A stretch of 64,000 nucleotides of DNA. Origin: Odontocerum albicorne (Eukaryota; Arthropoda; Insecta; Trichoptera; Odontoceridae). The notes beneath the pieces were generated by a model. That model saw nothing but the letters and a program-made list of their open reading frames with translations. It searched no databases and was not told the origin of the DNA. Each line of letters starts with the position of its first letter. Position 1 is the first letter of the stretch. Shown in pieces: positions 54,130 through 64,000 of the stretch. The DNA is taken from positions 13,181,112 through 13,245,111 of the forward strand of contig OX463854.1 of assembly GCA_949825065.1 (NCBI GenBank), written 5' to 3'. Both the position numbers and the translations under genes were made by a program.

Positions 54130-55125
54130 TTGGTCTGATGTGACGTGAAGGTAACGTTTGACAGCCATCTGAATCGATGACTTTGACATTTACCGCAATA
54201 ATGAAAAAAAAAAACGTTTTCCTTGCCATCATAAAACATATCAAGTTAACAGCCGCGTTGAGTAAAGCCAAATTGAGTGGAGGTCATGAGAACTCTGCAC
54301 TATCGTTGAAGACTGTTTATTTCTGGATAAATGAGTTTGAACGTGGCCGTACATGCAGCGAAGATGAATCACGCTCAGGGTGCCCAATTACCTCCACCGC
54401 GGAGGAATTATTAACAAAATCCATGATATCGTAATTGAAAACCACCGAGTACATAAGCGCAAGATTGCTGAAGCTATGAGCATCTCAAATGAACGAGTGC
54501 ATAATATGTTCCACGAACAATTTAATAAGAAAAAACTTACTGCGCGATAGGTACCGAAATTGTTGACTGTTGAGTAAAACACACTTAAAAGAACGTTTGG
54601 TGATATTTAATAGTAATCTAAAGGACTTTTTCATCGAGTCGTGACTGTAAACAAAACTTGAATCCACAACTAAACACCAGAGTTCAAATAGTAATAAAAA
54701 CAATGGGCAACAACTGGCGATCACCGTTTTGTCAGCTAAGAAGGTCATGGCCATTATTTGATGGCAAAAATCTCTAATGCAGCAATATGGGGCCATTTTG
54801 AGAGACAAATTAAAGGAAAAACGGCAAAGATTGGCTCACAAAAATGTGTTTTTCCACCATAACAATTCAGTCTCACAAATTAACCGTCACAGTAGAAAAA
54901 TTGCCTAAATTGGACTTCGAATAAGTGTTTCATCCACAATATTTCTCGGACTTGGCACTGTGTAACTTCTTTCTGTTTCAAGGATAAAAAATTGGATCAG
55001 TAGTAAGATATTTTCGTCAAACCAGGATGTCATTGCCGCACTAAATGACTATTTTGCAGAGTTTGACCAAACCTATTTTTCAAGTGGAATTAATAAATTG
55101 AAAAAAAAATTACTTTCATGCTTTT
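54130..55125 (+). pseudogene. mariner transposase pseudogene
   Basis: Mariner transposases cut and paste their element through a DDE/D domain after HTH binding to terminal repeats. The N-terminus (ATG 54177) has an HTH-type region with TVYFWINEFERGRTCSEDES and RSGCPITSTAEE (family FKRGRTSxxDExRSGRP). After a frameshift come INKIHDIVIENHRVHKRKIA, SISNERVHNMFHE and KKLTAR*VPKLLT. Later blocks: KKVMAIIWW (54745), LKEKRQRLAHKNVFFHHNNS (54808; the catalytic DN of FHQDNAPAH is HN here), FSSNQDVIAALNDYFAEFDQ and TYFSSGINKLK (55013-55100). Length and block order are those of a full mariner (about 345 residues), but stops, frameshifts and the lost catalytic Asp make it inactive. Terminal repeats were not located. 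Confidence 0.9.
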
Positions 55126-55129
55126 TACT

Positions 55130-55600
55130 AAACTTTTCTAATTGTTCACGTACTCTAGATCATCGAAAAATTTATTTGAGTATTTTTTTGTACGTTATGA
55201 TTTTTAAATTATATACGAATTTTTCAATTTTGACGGTACGCAATTATAAAAGCGTTCGAAACAAGAAGTGTCCGTAACGTTATTTTTAATAAAAGTACCC
55301 CAATGACAGTTAAATTCTTCCGCAATATTAGATGAACTTTGTTTTAATGTTTTTTTTTAATTCCTACAGTGCAAAACAACATTATTTACTCTATTCACCA
55401 AATTGCACAACCAATGTGATGGTAAAACACTCGGCGATACGCAGTTTAGATGTATTGAACCTATTAATCGATTCAGTAGATATATTTTTTACATCGCCTT
55501 GATGTTTGACGAGAATAAGTTTTGTTCCACGTGAATAAATAACTGCATGAAATGTTAATGTAAAAATAAAGCATTTGATTGACAACCCTATCGCACCAAC
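55130..55600. other. AT-rich stretch
   Basis: Presumably includes the mariner 3' UTR. Nothing else recognised. Confidence 0.45.
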
Positions 55601-55603
55601 AAC

Positions 55604-55747
55604 AAGTAAAAAGAACTTGATTCATCCTTTCATTTAACAAAAAAGTAAAAAGTACTTGATTCATCTTTTCATTTAACAAAAAAGTAAAAAGTACTTGATT
55701 CATCTTTTCATTTAACAAAAAAGTACTTGATTCATCCTTTCATTTAT
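55604..55747. repeat. Tandem array, about 3.7 copies of a 39 bp unit
   Basis: aagtaaaaag(a/t)acttgattca, then tc(c/t)tttcatttaacaaaa, repeats three times at 39 bp spacing; a fourth copy lacks part of its start. The unit is a multiple of three, so the minus strand shows an in-frame peptide repeat (LNEKMNQVLFTFL), a by-product of period length. Confidence 0.95.
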
Positions 55748-55749
55748 TA

Positions 55750-57380
55750 TTATCTTTATATTTATTTAAAAACACCATTTCTCCAAAATAAGTAATTGCT
55801 AGGATGAAGATTTCTACAAATTAAAAAAAATTCTTATCCAAATCAAGACGTAAGATATTTATCATATAATTAACTGCTATAAAATCTATATCTGTATAGA
55901 CTTAAAAATGTCAATAATTCTGGTACGACTAAAAAGAAAAGGCTTTAAATTTCAGCCAACAAAAACTGAGAGAATAATGAGAAAACCTTTTTTACGTTTT
56001 ACCCACTTTAACAGGCATTGAAAATATTTATTCAATTCCTTCTTAAGTGTCCACCATCACTTTTCCTTTTTCCCTCAATCGTCTCCTCATTCCGTCCTCA
56101 AGATTCTTCTTTATCGAGGCCATTTTGAGGAGGTTCACGGGATTAGCACTTCAATTTTATGCTTGATTTAATATAACACAAAAAGAGGACCCGATATACG
56201 TAGAGGCATTTCAAGAAAAGGTCCAAGAAATCGGAAGATACACTGACAGGAGTCATTTTAAAGATTCGATATAAAGATGTATTTAATTGAACTACTCTAG
56301 CGGAATGTTAAATTCGTTAGATTAATCTCTAAACTCTTTTACATGTTTTTGTGTTTATTCCATAATACTTTCAACATTTATTTTTAACATATGTTAAGCG
56401 TTAAGTTTATCTTTATTTTTTATGTATTACCTAGTGTGTGAAACAACTCAACACTTTAATTTTGGTTAAATTGTAAATTATAATTTAAATATTAACTAGT
56501 TAAAACTTTCATTTGGGTTCAATTGTAAATTATAAACGTTATATTAACTACTCATTCCTTTCATTGAGGTTCAATTGAAAAGTGTACTTGAAATATTGAC
56601 AAAAATGTTAAATATAAACGAGTTATGTCGTGAAGCACTATTATTTTTTTCAAAAAGGTCAAGCGCCAATTAACGACCAAAATTGTCAATTCATTTTGGT
56701 AAATAAAACTTCGTTTTTATGTAAAGAATTATATAATAACATTAAATTCAAGCTATCACTGATATATTTTTTTTAAACTGATAACTTAGAACGTTTTACT
56801 ACTATGATCATATACGAGTATGTTATTACTCTTAGTCCTTTAAGTGAAGCTGAAACTAAAAGAGTAAAATCTTCATCCACATAACTTTTTTGTTGTCAAC
56901 ATTGATACATTCTATAAAAAAAAGCATGTATTTCATTTTTCTCTTAGTTCTAACCTTCCCATTATCTCCTTAATTTTTTTCCTCAATTTACCTCTTCACC
57001 AATTTATGTTCACTTAAGAAATGTACGAGTATATTTGTTTTATATTTTCTAAATGTATCCAAAACAACTTCAAATCAATTTTTTAATCGTTCTTAGATCA
57101 AAATGATCTAAATACATGACACAGCCCACTAGGAATGAAGATGCTCTGGATTGAATATTTGGTTACCCATGATGAACGGTAAAAAAAAAACAAAAATGTA
57201 AAATAAGCAACCTGGGATACATTGCAATTACCTTAAACCTTGATATCACTGAATCTAACCATAATTACGAGAATTTTGTATAAATATTTTTTTTTACTTT
57301 TATCATAATACTTCTCTTGTAATTCATTGAAATTTGAAGCAAGGTGTAGTCTTTATTGTCGGATAGGAAACTCGCTGATA
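55750..57380. other. AT-rich stretch
   Basis: A weak match to the LINE end at 1000-1185 occurs near 56180-56260 (aaaagaggacccgatatacg, aagaaaaggtccaagaaatc). Two similar words (tggttaaattgtaaattata / ggttcaattgtaaattataa) repeat at 56463 and 56516. No gene recognised. Confidence 0.4.
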
Positions 57381-57384
57381 GGAA

Positions 57385-57628
57385 GTGTTATACGCACGCA
57401 TGCATACATAACATCAGCCCATTTCTCTGTCGGGGTAGGCATGAATGTGTCATATTTTCCTATCTCGACACACATCGTTTATCTCTTTCCACATCCATAC
57501 AGTTTCTGACACAACTACGATTTGTCTGACTTTCTACGTTTTCTTCATTCAAAATAATATTTACTTTCTATAAATCTACTCATTCTTTCTTTGGTCTTCC
57601 TCTCCCATGGCCTCTTCCTCTTCTATTC
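57385..57628 (-). pseudogene. LINE 3' end, abutting a long (AT)n tract
   Basis: The minus strand begins [16 protein letters not shown] next to the AT tract, continues with a decayed NCMDVERDKRCVSR block (CMxVxExKxVCxxR), then the 3' UTR and a tatgtatgcatgcgtgcgt tail (57395-57415). It is the same family as 1791-2010 and 19668-19945. Upstream ORF sequence would lie across the AT tract but is not found at 57968. Confidence 0.7.
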
Positions 57629-57968
<340 letters not shown>

Positions 57969-58009
57969 TACACCAAGCGTTATAATTTCAGATATTATAT
58001 CTATTTTTT

Positions 58010-58200
58010 TTATTTAACCTGGCGAGTTTATTACCATGTGGTTATATCTTCCAGCCAACCAGAAATATTTTTTAATGGACCCTAAATGAAAACCAGGCTG
58101 ATTTTGTTTTTAAATCGGGATTCCAGCGGCGATCGAACCCGCAACCTCAGTATCGGTAAACAAGCGTATTACCACAAAGTCACGGATGTCGTCGTATATT
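58010..58200 (-). mobile_element. tRNA-derived SINE, well preserved
   Basis: The plus strand shows the reverse complement of the 7308 copy in order: cctggcgagtttattaccat (tail), ccagccaaccagaaatattt, ccctaaatgaaaaccaggct (body), gggattccagcggcgatcga then acccgcaacctc (B box) and gcgtattaccacaaagtcac (A box). Confidence 0.75.
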
Positions 58201-58204
58201 ATAA

Positions 58205-59040
58205 CGAGATATAATTTTAAAACTTCCCCTTGGATTCAAACCAAATGGACACCGAAGGTTAAATAATAAATCATCTCCACATTGATATTTTATATACTGG
58301 GGCTTCCATAAAAATGGCCTATATCTACGAGTACTGAAACAAATCGACCGAAGATATAATCGCTCATCCAGAGATGCTGCTGAAATGGCGTTATTTTCTC
58401 TGTGACATCTATGAGGTCATTTGATCGTGTGCCAAACGGAATTATTTCATTGCCAAAATAATTCCAATATTTATACGCTATTAACATATATGTATGTGTA
58501 TTTAGTTTACTAAATATTCAAGTACAATTGTCTATTCTATATTATTCATATTTAAAACTTTCGCATTAAATATATCATATATTAAACATATTCACATTTA
58601 CAAATTCATCAATTGATTCGAAATACTCGTAAATCCACGTTTATTTTTTTAAATATATTTGTTTTGAACAGTTAAATTTATTTACTTTAACCGTTGGTTT
58701 GAACGGTTAATGCAACATTTAATGGTTGCAACACATTGACGAAAAACATCAAAATTCAACATAAATTATATTAAAATTAAACAAAACAAAAATGAAAGCA
58801 AAACAGCAATCAAATTAACACTGAAACGTATCATATAAAAATCGATTTCAGTAACATAATGCTGAAAAAAAATTAACACAATGAAAAAAAACAGAAAAAA
58901 TAAAGGGCATAGATGTATTTCAAATAAAATAATAACATTTTTAAGAACAATTAACTTGGGAGTATATTCATTTAAGAGTATTTTTTAAAAACTTTTATAT
59001 ATAAGCTGATATTTTTCGATTATCATAACAATATTAGTCA
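58205..59040. other. AT-rich stretch
   Basis: Nothing recognised. Confidence 0.5.
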
Positions 59041-59044
59041 TAAG

Positions 59045-59280
59045 ACGTTTCAAGGAAGATCCCGGCTGCGAGTGTGAGTGATGAAACTATAGATCATGTA
59101 TTCTTCAGTTGTCATTTATGGGATATACTCGTATTAGATTTACTTAACGCAATATCTTTACCGCGTCCAATGAATTTCGCGTTCCTTTTTTCTTCGAGGA
59201 ACTTGTCCACTTATATATCCATTGTTAATTGTTTTAAGTGAAATCAATTCAAACTTTAATATGTCTTCAATTGTCCATTT
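59045..59280 (+). pseudogene. LINE ORF2 C-terminal zinc-finger remnant
   Basis: The plus strand reads KEDPGCECE, then after a frame step DETIDHVFFSCHLWDILVLD and LLNAISLPRP. This is the CxCxxxxETxxHxxFxCPxW block at the C-terminus of R1/Jockey/I-type LINE proteins, with the Cys/His set largely present. About 70 codons remain. Confidence 0.65.
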
Positions 59281-59281
59281 T

Positions 59282-59534
59282 TTAAATTCATTTCATTGTA
59301 TTGACTCATAACAAATGCGTAATAACTTTTATTTGGTAGCACATCTCATGCTAGTGTGGATGGATTGCCTATTAAAAAAAAGCATTTCTAAATAAAAAAA
59401 TCTACGTGTGGTTTAGGTTTTCATGAACATGAATCGAAAAAAAATATTATGCTTCGAAAAATAATAATTTAAATAATTTAAGAATTCTGTCTTGATCATA
59501 TCTTGCAGAAATAAAATCTAAGTGGGTATTTTAT
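59282..59534. other. AT-rich spacer
   Basis: Nothing recognised. Confidence 0.5.
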
Positions 59535-59535
59535 A

Positions 59536-59733
59536 TCAATCGATGTACGGAACCGGTACAAAGACTGTAACATAGGTGGATGGCTGCCGTTCAATCCTCG
59601 GAGGTTCTGGTTTACTTCTTGCGTTTTTGGTGAAGAGCAGGGTGAAGAGATTCCTCATTAGCAGGTAGGAGTTTGTCGAAATAAAAACACAGTAGACGTT
59701 CCAGAAAATGAGAATATATAATATTTTTTTCAT
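59536..59733 (-). CDS. Candidate small secreted or membrane-anchored protein, 65 codons
   Basis: The ATG lies in a good insect context (aacgaaaaATGaaa). The N-terminus KKILYILIFWNVYCVF is a signal-peptide or membrane-anchor-like run. It is followed by a second hydrophobic patch (LLMRNLFTLLF), a basic Pro-rich part (RSKPEPPRIERQPSTYV) and the end FVPVPYID before TGA. Codon use is markedly less AT-biased than the DNA around it. No domain recognised. It could equally be one exon of a larger minus-strand gene. Its ATG overlaps the stop of the frame upstream. Confidence 0.35.
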   Translation of the reverse strand: MKKILYILIFWNVYCVFISTNSYLLMRNLFTLLFTKNARSKPEPPRIERQPSTYVTVFVPVPYID

Positions 59734-59975
59734 TTTTCGTTCCTTATGTTCAGCCCATCGTTTATTGTAAGCCTTTTGATTCGACTGTGTATGCCGTCAC
59801 GGCTTGCAAGCGCCAGGCATACCACGCACTTTTCGTACGTAAGAGGTGTCCGAGCATCTATAATGATCATTGCAAAGGCCGCGCATAAGAAAGATTTTAT
59901 AACAATATGCACATGTATATGCTTACAGGTCAAATACAGATAATAAATTACAATACGACTACATACAATAATCAT
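59730..59975 (-). CDS. Upstream overlapping frame, unknown
   Basis: A minus-strand frame of 81 codons ends at TGA overlapping the downstream ATG (shared ATGA). Its C-terminal half, including ARTPLTYEKCVVCLALASRD and RIKRLTINDGLNIRNEK, is balanced in composition with a CxxC pair. An intron-like border pair (donor cctGTAAGC near 59928, acceptor cattatAG near 59862) suggests a spliced transcript. Whether both frames are used, or one gene is spliced through here, cannot be told from sequence. Confidence 0.25.
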   Translation of the reverse strand: MIIVCSRIVIYYLYLTCKHIHVHIVIKSFLCAAFAMIIIDARTPLTYEKCVVCLALASRDGIHSRIKRLTINDGLNIRNEK

Positions 59976-60023
59976 TTCTTAACAATTTCAGAAGAAATAT
60001 AAAATCAAATTCACTCACCCTAA

Positions 60024-60918
60024 GGCGCCCGTTACACGCTCAATCTGGATCGCAATCCGCGATCCAAATCGACAATCACGGATTGACGGATCGCGCGTCT
60101 ACATTACACGATCAATCCGATTTCCATCAGTCCACACGCCGCAGTCGCTGCGTCAACATCTTTCTCAACTCAAAATGGACGTAAAAATAAAAAAATATAA
60201 GCTGTTGTAGCCCTAGTTCTGGCCGTAACTTTGAATTAGCGAGTTCGAAGGAAACATTTGGTTAAATAGTGGCTACGAATGAGAGAATTGTATACCCATT
60301 TAAATCTACTAAAATAAATACGATTAACTGCTTAAAAAGATGACTATAAAAATGACTTCAGGATGAGTGGAAAATGTTTTGATGAGTTCTTAGAAATGGT
60401 AACCCCATACATATCTAAACAAGATACTGAGAATAAGTAAAACACCTGAAGAAAAATTAGCAGTAACATTGCGTTATCTTGCTACAGGCAGAAATATTGA
60501 AGACCTTAAATTTTCTGTTATCATGTCTCCTGCATCTATCAGTGAAGCTTGAATTTGTAATTATTTTAAATTCTCTCCTATATTTCGATCTCAGACATTT
60601 TTTTTCTCACGTCAACTTGTTTATTTATTTATTTATCGTCAATTGAGCCGATTGCGGCTTTATTTTCGTTAAAATTCCCGATAGAGAGCATACGTCCATC
60701 TCTATCGGAACGTAAACGTTGACTGACGCGATCTTACACGACCTCACACGAACAATCCCGATCGCGAGCAGCGGATCGCAAGCGTGATTTCAAAATATCC
60801 AGATATTTTGCGATCCGATTGATCAATCCATCAATCCGCTCATTACACGGTCAATCTTGACCGCGATCATTGATTGCGATCACGGATTGCGATCCAGATT
60901 GAGCGTGTAACGGGCGCC
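60024..60918 (+). mobile_element. PIF/Harbinger-type DNA transposon, internally deleted
   Basis: Perfect 36 bp terminal inverted repeats (ggcgcccgttacacgctcaa, then tctggatcgcaatccg) lie at 60024-60059 and 60883-60918. Subterminal DNA carries many diverged ttacacg(a/c/g)tcaatc and gatcgcaatccg words in both orientations. Inside, the plus strand reads LRMRELYTHLNLLK, FRMSGKCFDEFLEMV (60357 on) and EKLAVTLRYLATGRNIEDLK, matching the N-terminal region of Harbinger/HARBI1-like transposases (FRMSxxxFDxLLxxV...ERLAVTLRFLATG). The DDE catalytic part is missing and stops are present. Flanking trinucleotides are TAA and ATA, not a clean duplication. The GC-rich ends stand out sharply. Confidence 0.88.
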
Positions 60919-60919
60919 A

Positions 60920-63695
60920 TATGACGCATACGTACGATACAATTATTTTTTTAAGGTATTTATAAATATATATTGATGACATGGCTGTTTGCTTAAAAGT
61001 TTGTTTTTAATGAATTTTAAACCCATTAATACTATTGCACCAATTTTTTTTTCCTTTGGCTGAATTTGGCTTTTACAAATAATAAAAGGACAATTTATAT
61101 AGCGCCATTTAGAGAGCACGTTTTCGTCAAAACCACTCTCTTTCGGGACTGTAACTCATTTTTACTGACAGTATATAAACGTTACAAAATATATGTATGT
61201 AAGTTGAATGTAAGTGCAGGAAGGGGATGACTGCGGCTATACTCGTAAGATTAGATACTTTGCCGCACCTGCATGTATTAAGAAAAGCTTATTTTGTAAG
61301 AAAACTGCAGAAAACTTACCAACGGAAGATACGTGATAAAAATACGTGTGTTTTGTATTAAACATACACAATATTTATAACATGTTATCAAGAAATAATG
61401 TTACATGAATATTTTTCTTAGTTGTCAAAGCTTAAAACAAGTATATTCTACTGATGATAGTTTATATGAGACCCATTCCAAATGAGTCGTAAAATGAGAG
61501 TAGTTCAGTATTTTACGAACATGGTATATTATTAAGTAGGTCGAAAAAAGGCCTAAGTATTCGGCTTTAGGTGTAGTGTAGTGTTTGTATGTAGTGTTCA
61601 TATATAATAATAATTTTTGACATGACCTCCCAAAAAAGGGTTATCTTCAAGTACTTACTAAAGCCACACACGCCGCTTATATCTCTTTACACTTACATGG
61701 AGGCAGATCATTTCGCCCCACAGGATTAGCCACTGCAAAAACCTTGTCATAATATCCCACCATATTGGAACGATTCGGAATAATAAATTTATTCGATGGA
61801 GATGAAATCAATCTAAAAGTTGTAAATTCTCTTCAAAAGAACATAGATTCGAAAGATACGAGAACAATATAAGATACCACGTGAAGTTGTTTAAATAAAA
61901 AATCGGTTTATATTACTTAAAGCGTTTTTATATTACTTCATTTAAAGTTTATTTGATTGCTTCATTATTTAATAAGCATTCCTCAGTACTTTAAATATTT
62001 AAATAATGTATATTAAAGAAGTCAAATACATATTTCATAGTTAAGCTTTTTTTCAAAGCATGGCCACACATTACAATGTTATGTATTATATTACGTTTAA
62101 ACATGTATTAAATGAAAATTGCATGATTTTTTAATACAAACATTCAAACGAAACTAATTTGAAAGATATGAAAAACTAACACACAACTGGATATATCATA
62201 TAATATCAGGCCAAAAATTTTGTACTTTGCATTTTTGTAATTTATTATTGATTACCAAAAATACTGTATCTTTGGTGTTCTGGTAATAACTAAAAAAAAA
62301 ACAATGAGAATATGTTTTCTTATTTTATTCTGATTTGAAGTTTCTTTGATTATTTTAACTTAAAAGTACCTCTCTGCTCTAATTCCGCTAAATTACGGTG
62401 AATACTGTACGGATGTCCGGCTTAAACTTAAAACCTTGAATCAGATATTTTATCTTATTCCTTAAAATGTTTCTAATAATGTATTTTTAAAGGATCTCCT
62501 CCGTTATTTTCCCTTTATATATTCGAGAGGGTAATAATTTTAACCATTTAAAAATAATAATTTGAGTATTTATTTATTTATGGTAAATTCAGGCCATTGA
62601 CAATTTAAAAAACAAATACAATCGAAATTCAGAATGGGCTTAAAAATACAATACATTGCTAGATAGATTTAAATACAGTATTAAAACACTTAAAATAAGA
62701 AGCACATGTGGGCTATAATATTCGTATGTCAAGACACACATTTGTATGCCATTCAAGGAAGAATCCATTTAGAATAATGAAAAACTGTGATATATAGTAC
62801 TTAAATACCTCGTTTTCTTTAAAACGCTGTGATACATCAAGATATCATATATTCTTTCTTTGTTATTTCATTATAAAAGCTTCGAAAGTAAAGATTTGGA
62901 AGCTCTATAGTTTGAACGACCTTATGAGAAATGAGGGGATAAATAAAAAAACACATCAGTCTTCATAAAACAATTAATACCAGTCAAACAATGATGCTTC
63001 AACTAGCTCCATCACTTTCTTCCAATGCTATCGGTATTCCCTTGCTTTAGTCGTCTTTTTTGTCAAACTTGATTTTTTCAACCATCCTGGTAGATCCTTA
63101 GAAGTCAGCTTTATTTGGAAAGAGGCTAGGATGCTTACACTTAAACGGGTTAGGATGAGAGAATTCTTAACGTCTGTACCTATATGATCCACGCAAGGGA
63201 TATAAGTGGAAGTAGAAGTATATTAGAATTTGTCGATCATAGAGTGGAATTCATGATTTTCACAGAAACGTGAACATGACAAACTACATGACAAACTTTA
63301 TGTAAGTTACTTTATGAACAGTGAAACGGGGTCCTCGTTTTAACAAGAGTTAATTGAATTTGTATGTTTGAATTATTTCACACGAGGTGTATCAAAATTT
63401 TCCTTGAAGGAAATGATGAAGTATATGTGGAGGTGTTAGCAATAAAAGAAAATTTAAGAAGTTATATTTATTGTTGCAATGGGAAAAAGAAGGATATACA
63501 CACAGCTACACATTAACAGTTTTTATTTTATTGGATTTTTTTTAATATGTAATATATTTTTAATATATTATTTACTATTGCTGAAAAGTTAACATTTGAT
63601 ATACAATAATTGGTTAATATTTGATATACAATAACCTTATTTCATTCAGTTCTGTGCTTCATTTCAATTCATTAATTTCTATGTATAGACCATCA
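60920..63695. other. AT-rich intergenic stretch
   Basis: A GC-balanced patch at 61195-61330 and a mixed patch at 62985-63200 contain no motif I can assign. No tRNA heads, LINE motifs or long tandem repeats were recognised. Confidence 0.4.
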
Positions 63696-63699
63696 TTTT

Positions 63700-63910
63700 G
63701 TCACATATTTTCAGTAGGAGGGAACAGAGAATGCCATTCCATTCGCAACAATAAGGTGGTGCCCTGAGCATGTAGTCCTCATGTCTGACAAATTAACATG
63801 TGTTGCGAATCCTATATATCTCCACAATCACATTCAGTGCTACATTCGTTCAAGAAGCCGCATTTTTGCATGTTCACCATGGATCTAATCCCCACTACTT
63901 GGAGTATATT
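63700..63910 (-). pseudogene. Possible LINE C-terminal remnant
   Basis: The minus strand reads FLNECSTECDCGDI, a stop, DSQHMLICQ near 63860-63790, resembling the CxCGxxxQxxxHxxxxC block at LINE C-termini. The local sequence is less AT-rich than its flanks. Only this block is readable. Confidence 0.4.
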
Positions 63911-64000
63911 AAGTGATATATGTTAGTATCCTTTATTCGGATTTTATTCACGGTATATTCAGTGATCTACAAGTAAATCAAGGTAGATGATTTCAAGTGC

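Noticed and set aside
55473..55718. Minus-strand frame with LNEKMNQVLFTFL peptide repeats
   Set aside because: The repeat follows from a 39 bp tandem unit divisible by three; no start context or domain.

Overview
The window is AT-rich (roughly 70 percent A+T by eye) eukaryotic DNA. Its reading frames carry many non-LTR retrotransposon (LINE) remnants, Tc1/mariner and PIF/Harbinger DNA transposons, a Penelope-like retroelement with a GIY-YIG nuclease, tRNA-derived SINEs, minisatellites and long (AT)n tracts. That mix, with short LINE 3' ends of the kinds common in insects, points to an arthropod, most likely an insect. The species cannot be named from the sequence. There are no bacterial operons, rRNA genes or CRISPR arrays, and no functional tRNA gene could be identified.

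Layout. 1-10.6 kb: decayed LINE tails (1-340 minus, 1000-1185 plus, 1791-2010 plus, 9120-9695 plus, 10255-10640 plus), a decayed minisatellite (2275-2530), two SINEs (6815-6990, 7308-7500) and a near-perfect 4 x 103 bp tandem array (8025-8436). 10.7-12.2 kb: the best preserved LINE, holding most of a reverse transcriptase, broken mainly by a local 18-20 bp triplication. 13-16.5 kb: GC-rich repeat, LTR-like repeats, a 5 x 58 bp array, and a poly(A)-tailed insert with a 9 bp target-site duplication inside a SINE. 17.6-20.7 kb: the most gene-like stretch outside the repeats, with a possible terminal exon (17643-17875), a 51-codon secreted cationic peptide frame (18683-18838), a LINE tail and a possible minus-strand exon. 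21.2 kb: a solitary Penelope-type terminal hairpin. 24.0-24.6 kb: a mariner-type deletion derivative with perfect inverted repeats and TA duplications. 27.4-33.9 kb: three further LINEs plus SINE pieces and minisatellites. 37.4-39.4 kb: a minus-strand SINE cluster. 39.8 kb: possible terminal exon. 40.3-42.5 kb: a long but badly decayed LINE with endonuclease and RT. 44.9-47.0 kb: LINE and SINE remnants and a 225 bp duplication. 49.9-51.1 kb: CR1-type LINE. 51.8-52.7 kb: Penelope-like GIY-YIG frame between inverted arms. 54.1-55.1 kb: mariner pseudogene. 57.4-58.2 kb: LINE tail, a 339 bp (AT)n tract and a SINE. 59.5-60.0 kb: two overlapping minus-strand frames, one resembling a small secreted protein. 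60.0-60.9 kb: a PIF/Harbinger deletion derivative. The rest is AT-rich sequence in which I recognise nothing.

No gene here can be tied to a known cellular pathway. Most recognisable coding sequence is transposon-derived and broken. The host-gene candidates (17643-17875, 18683-18838, 20525-20700 minus, 39813-40028, 53362-53548, 59536-59733 minus) rest on local composition, start context, splice-like borders or signal-peptide character only. Clade names for LINEs come from motif recognition and are approximate.
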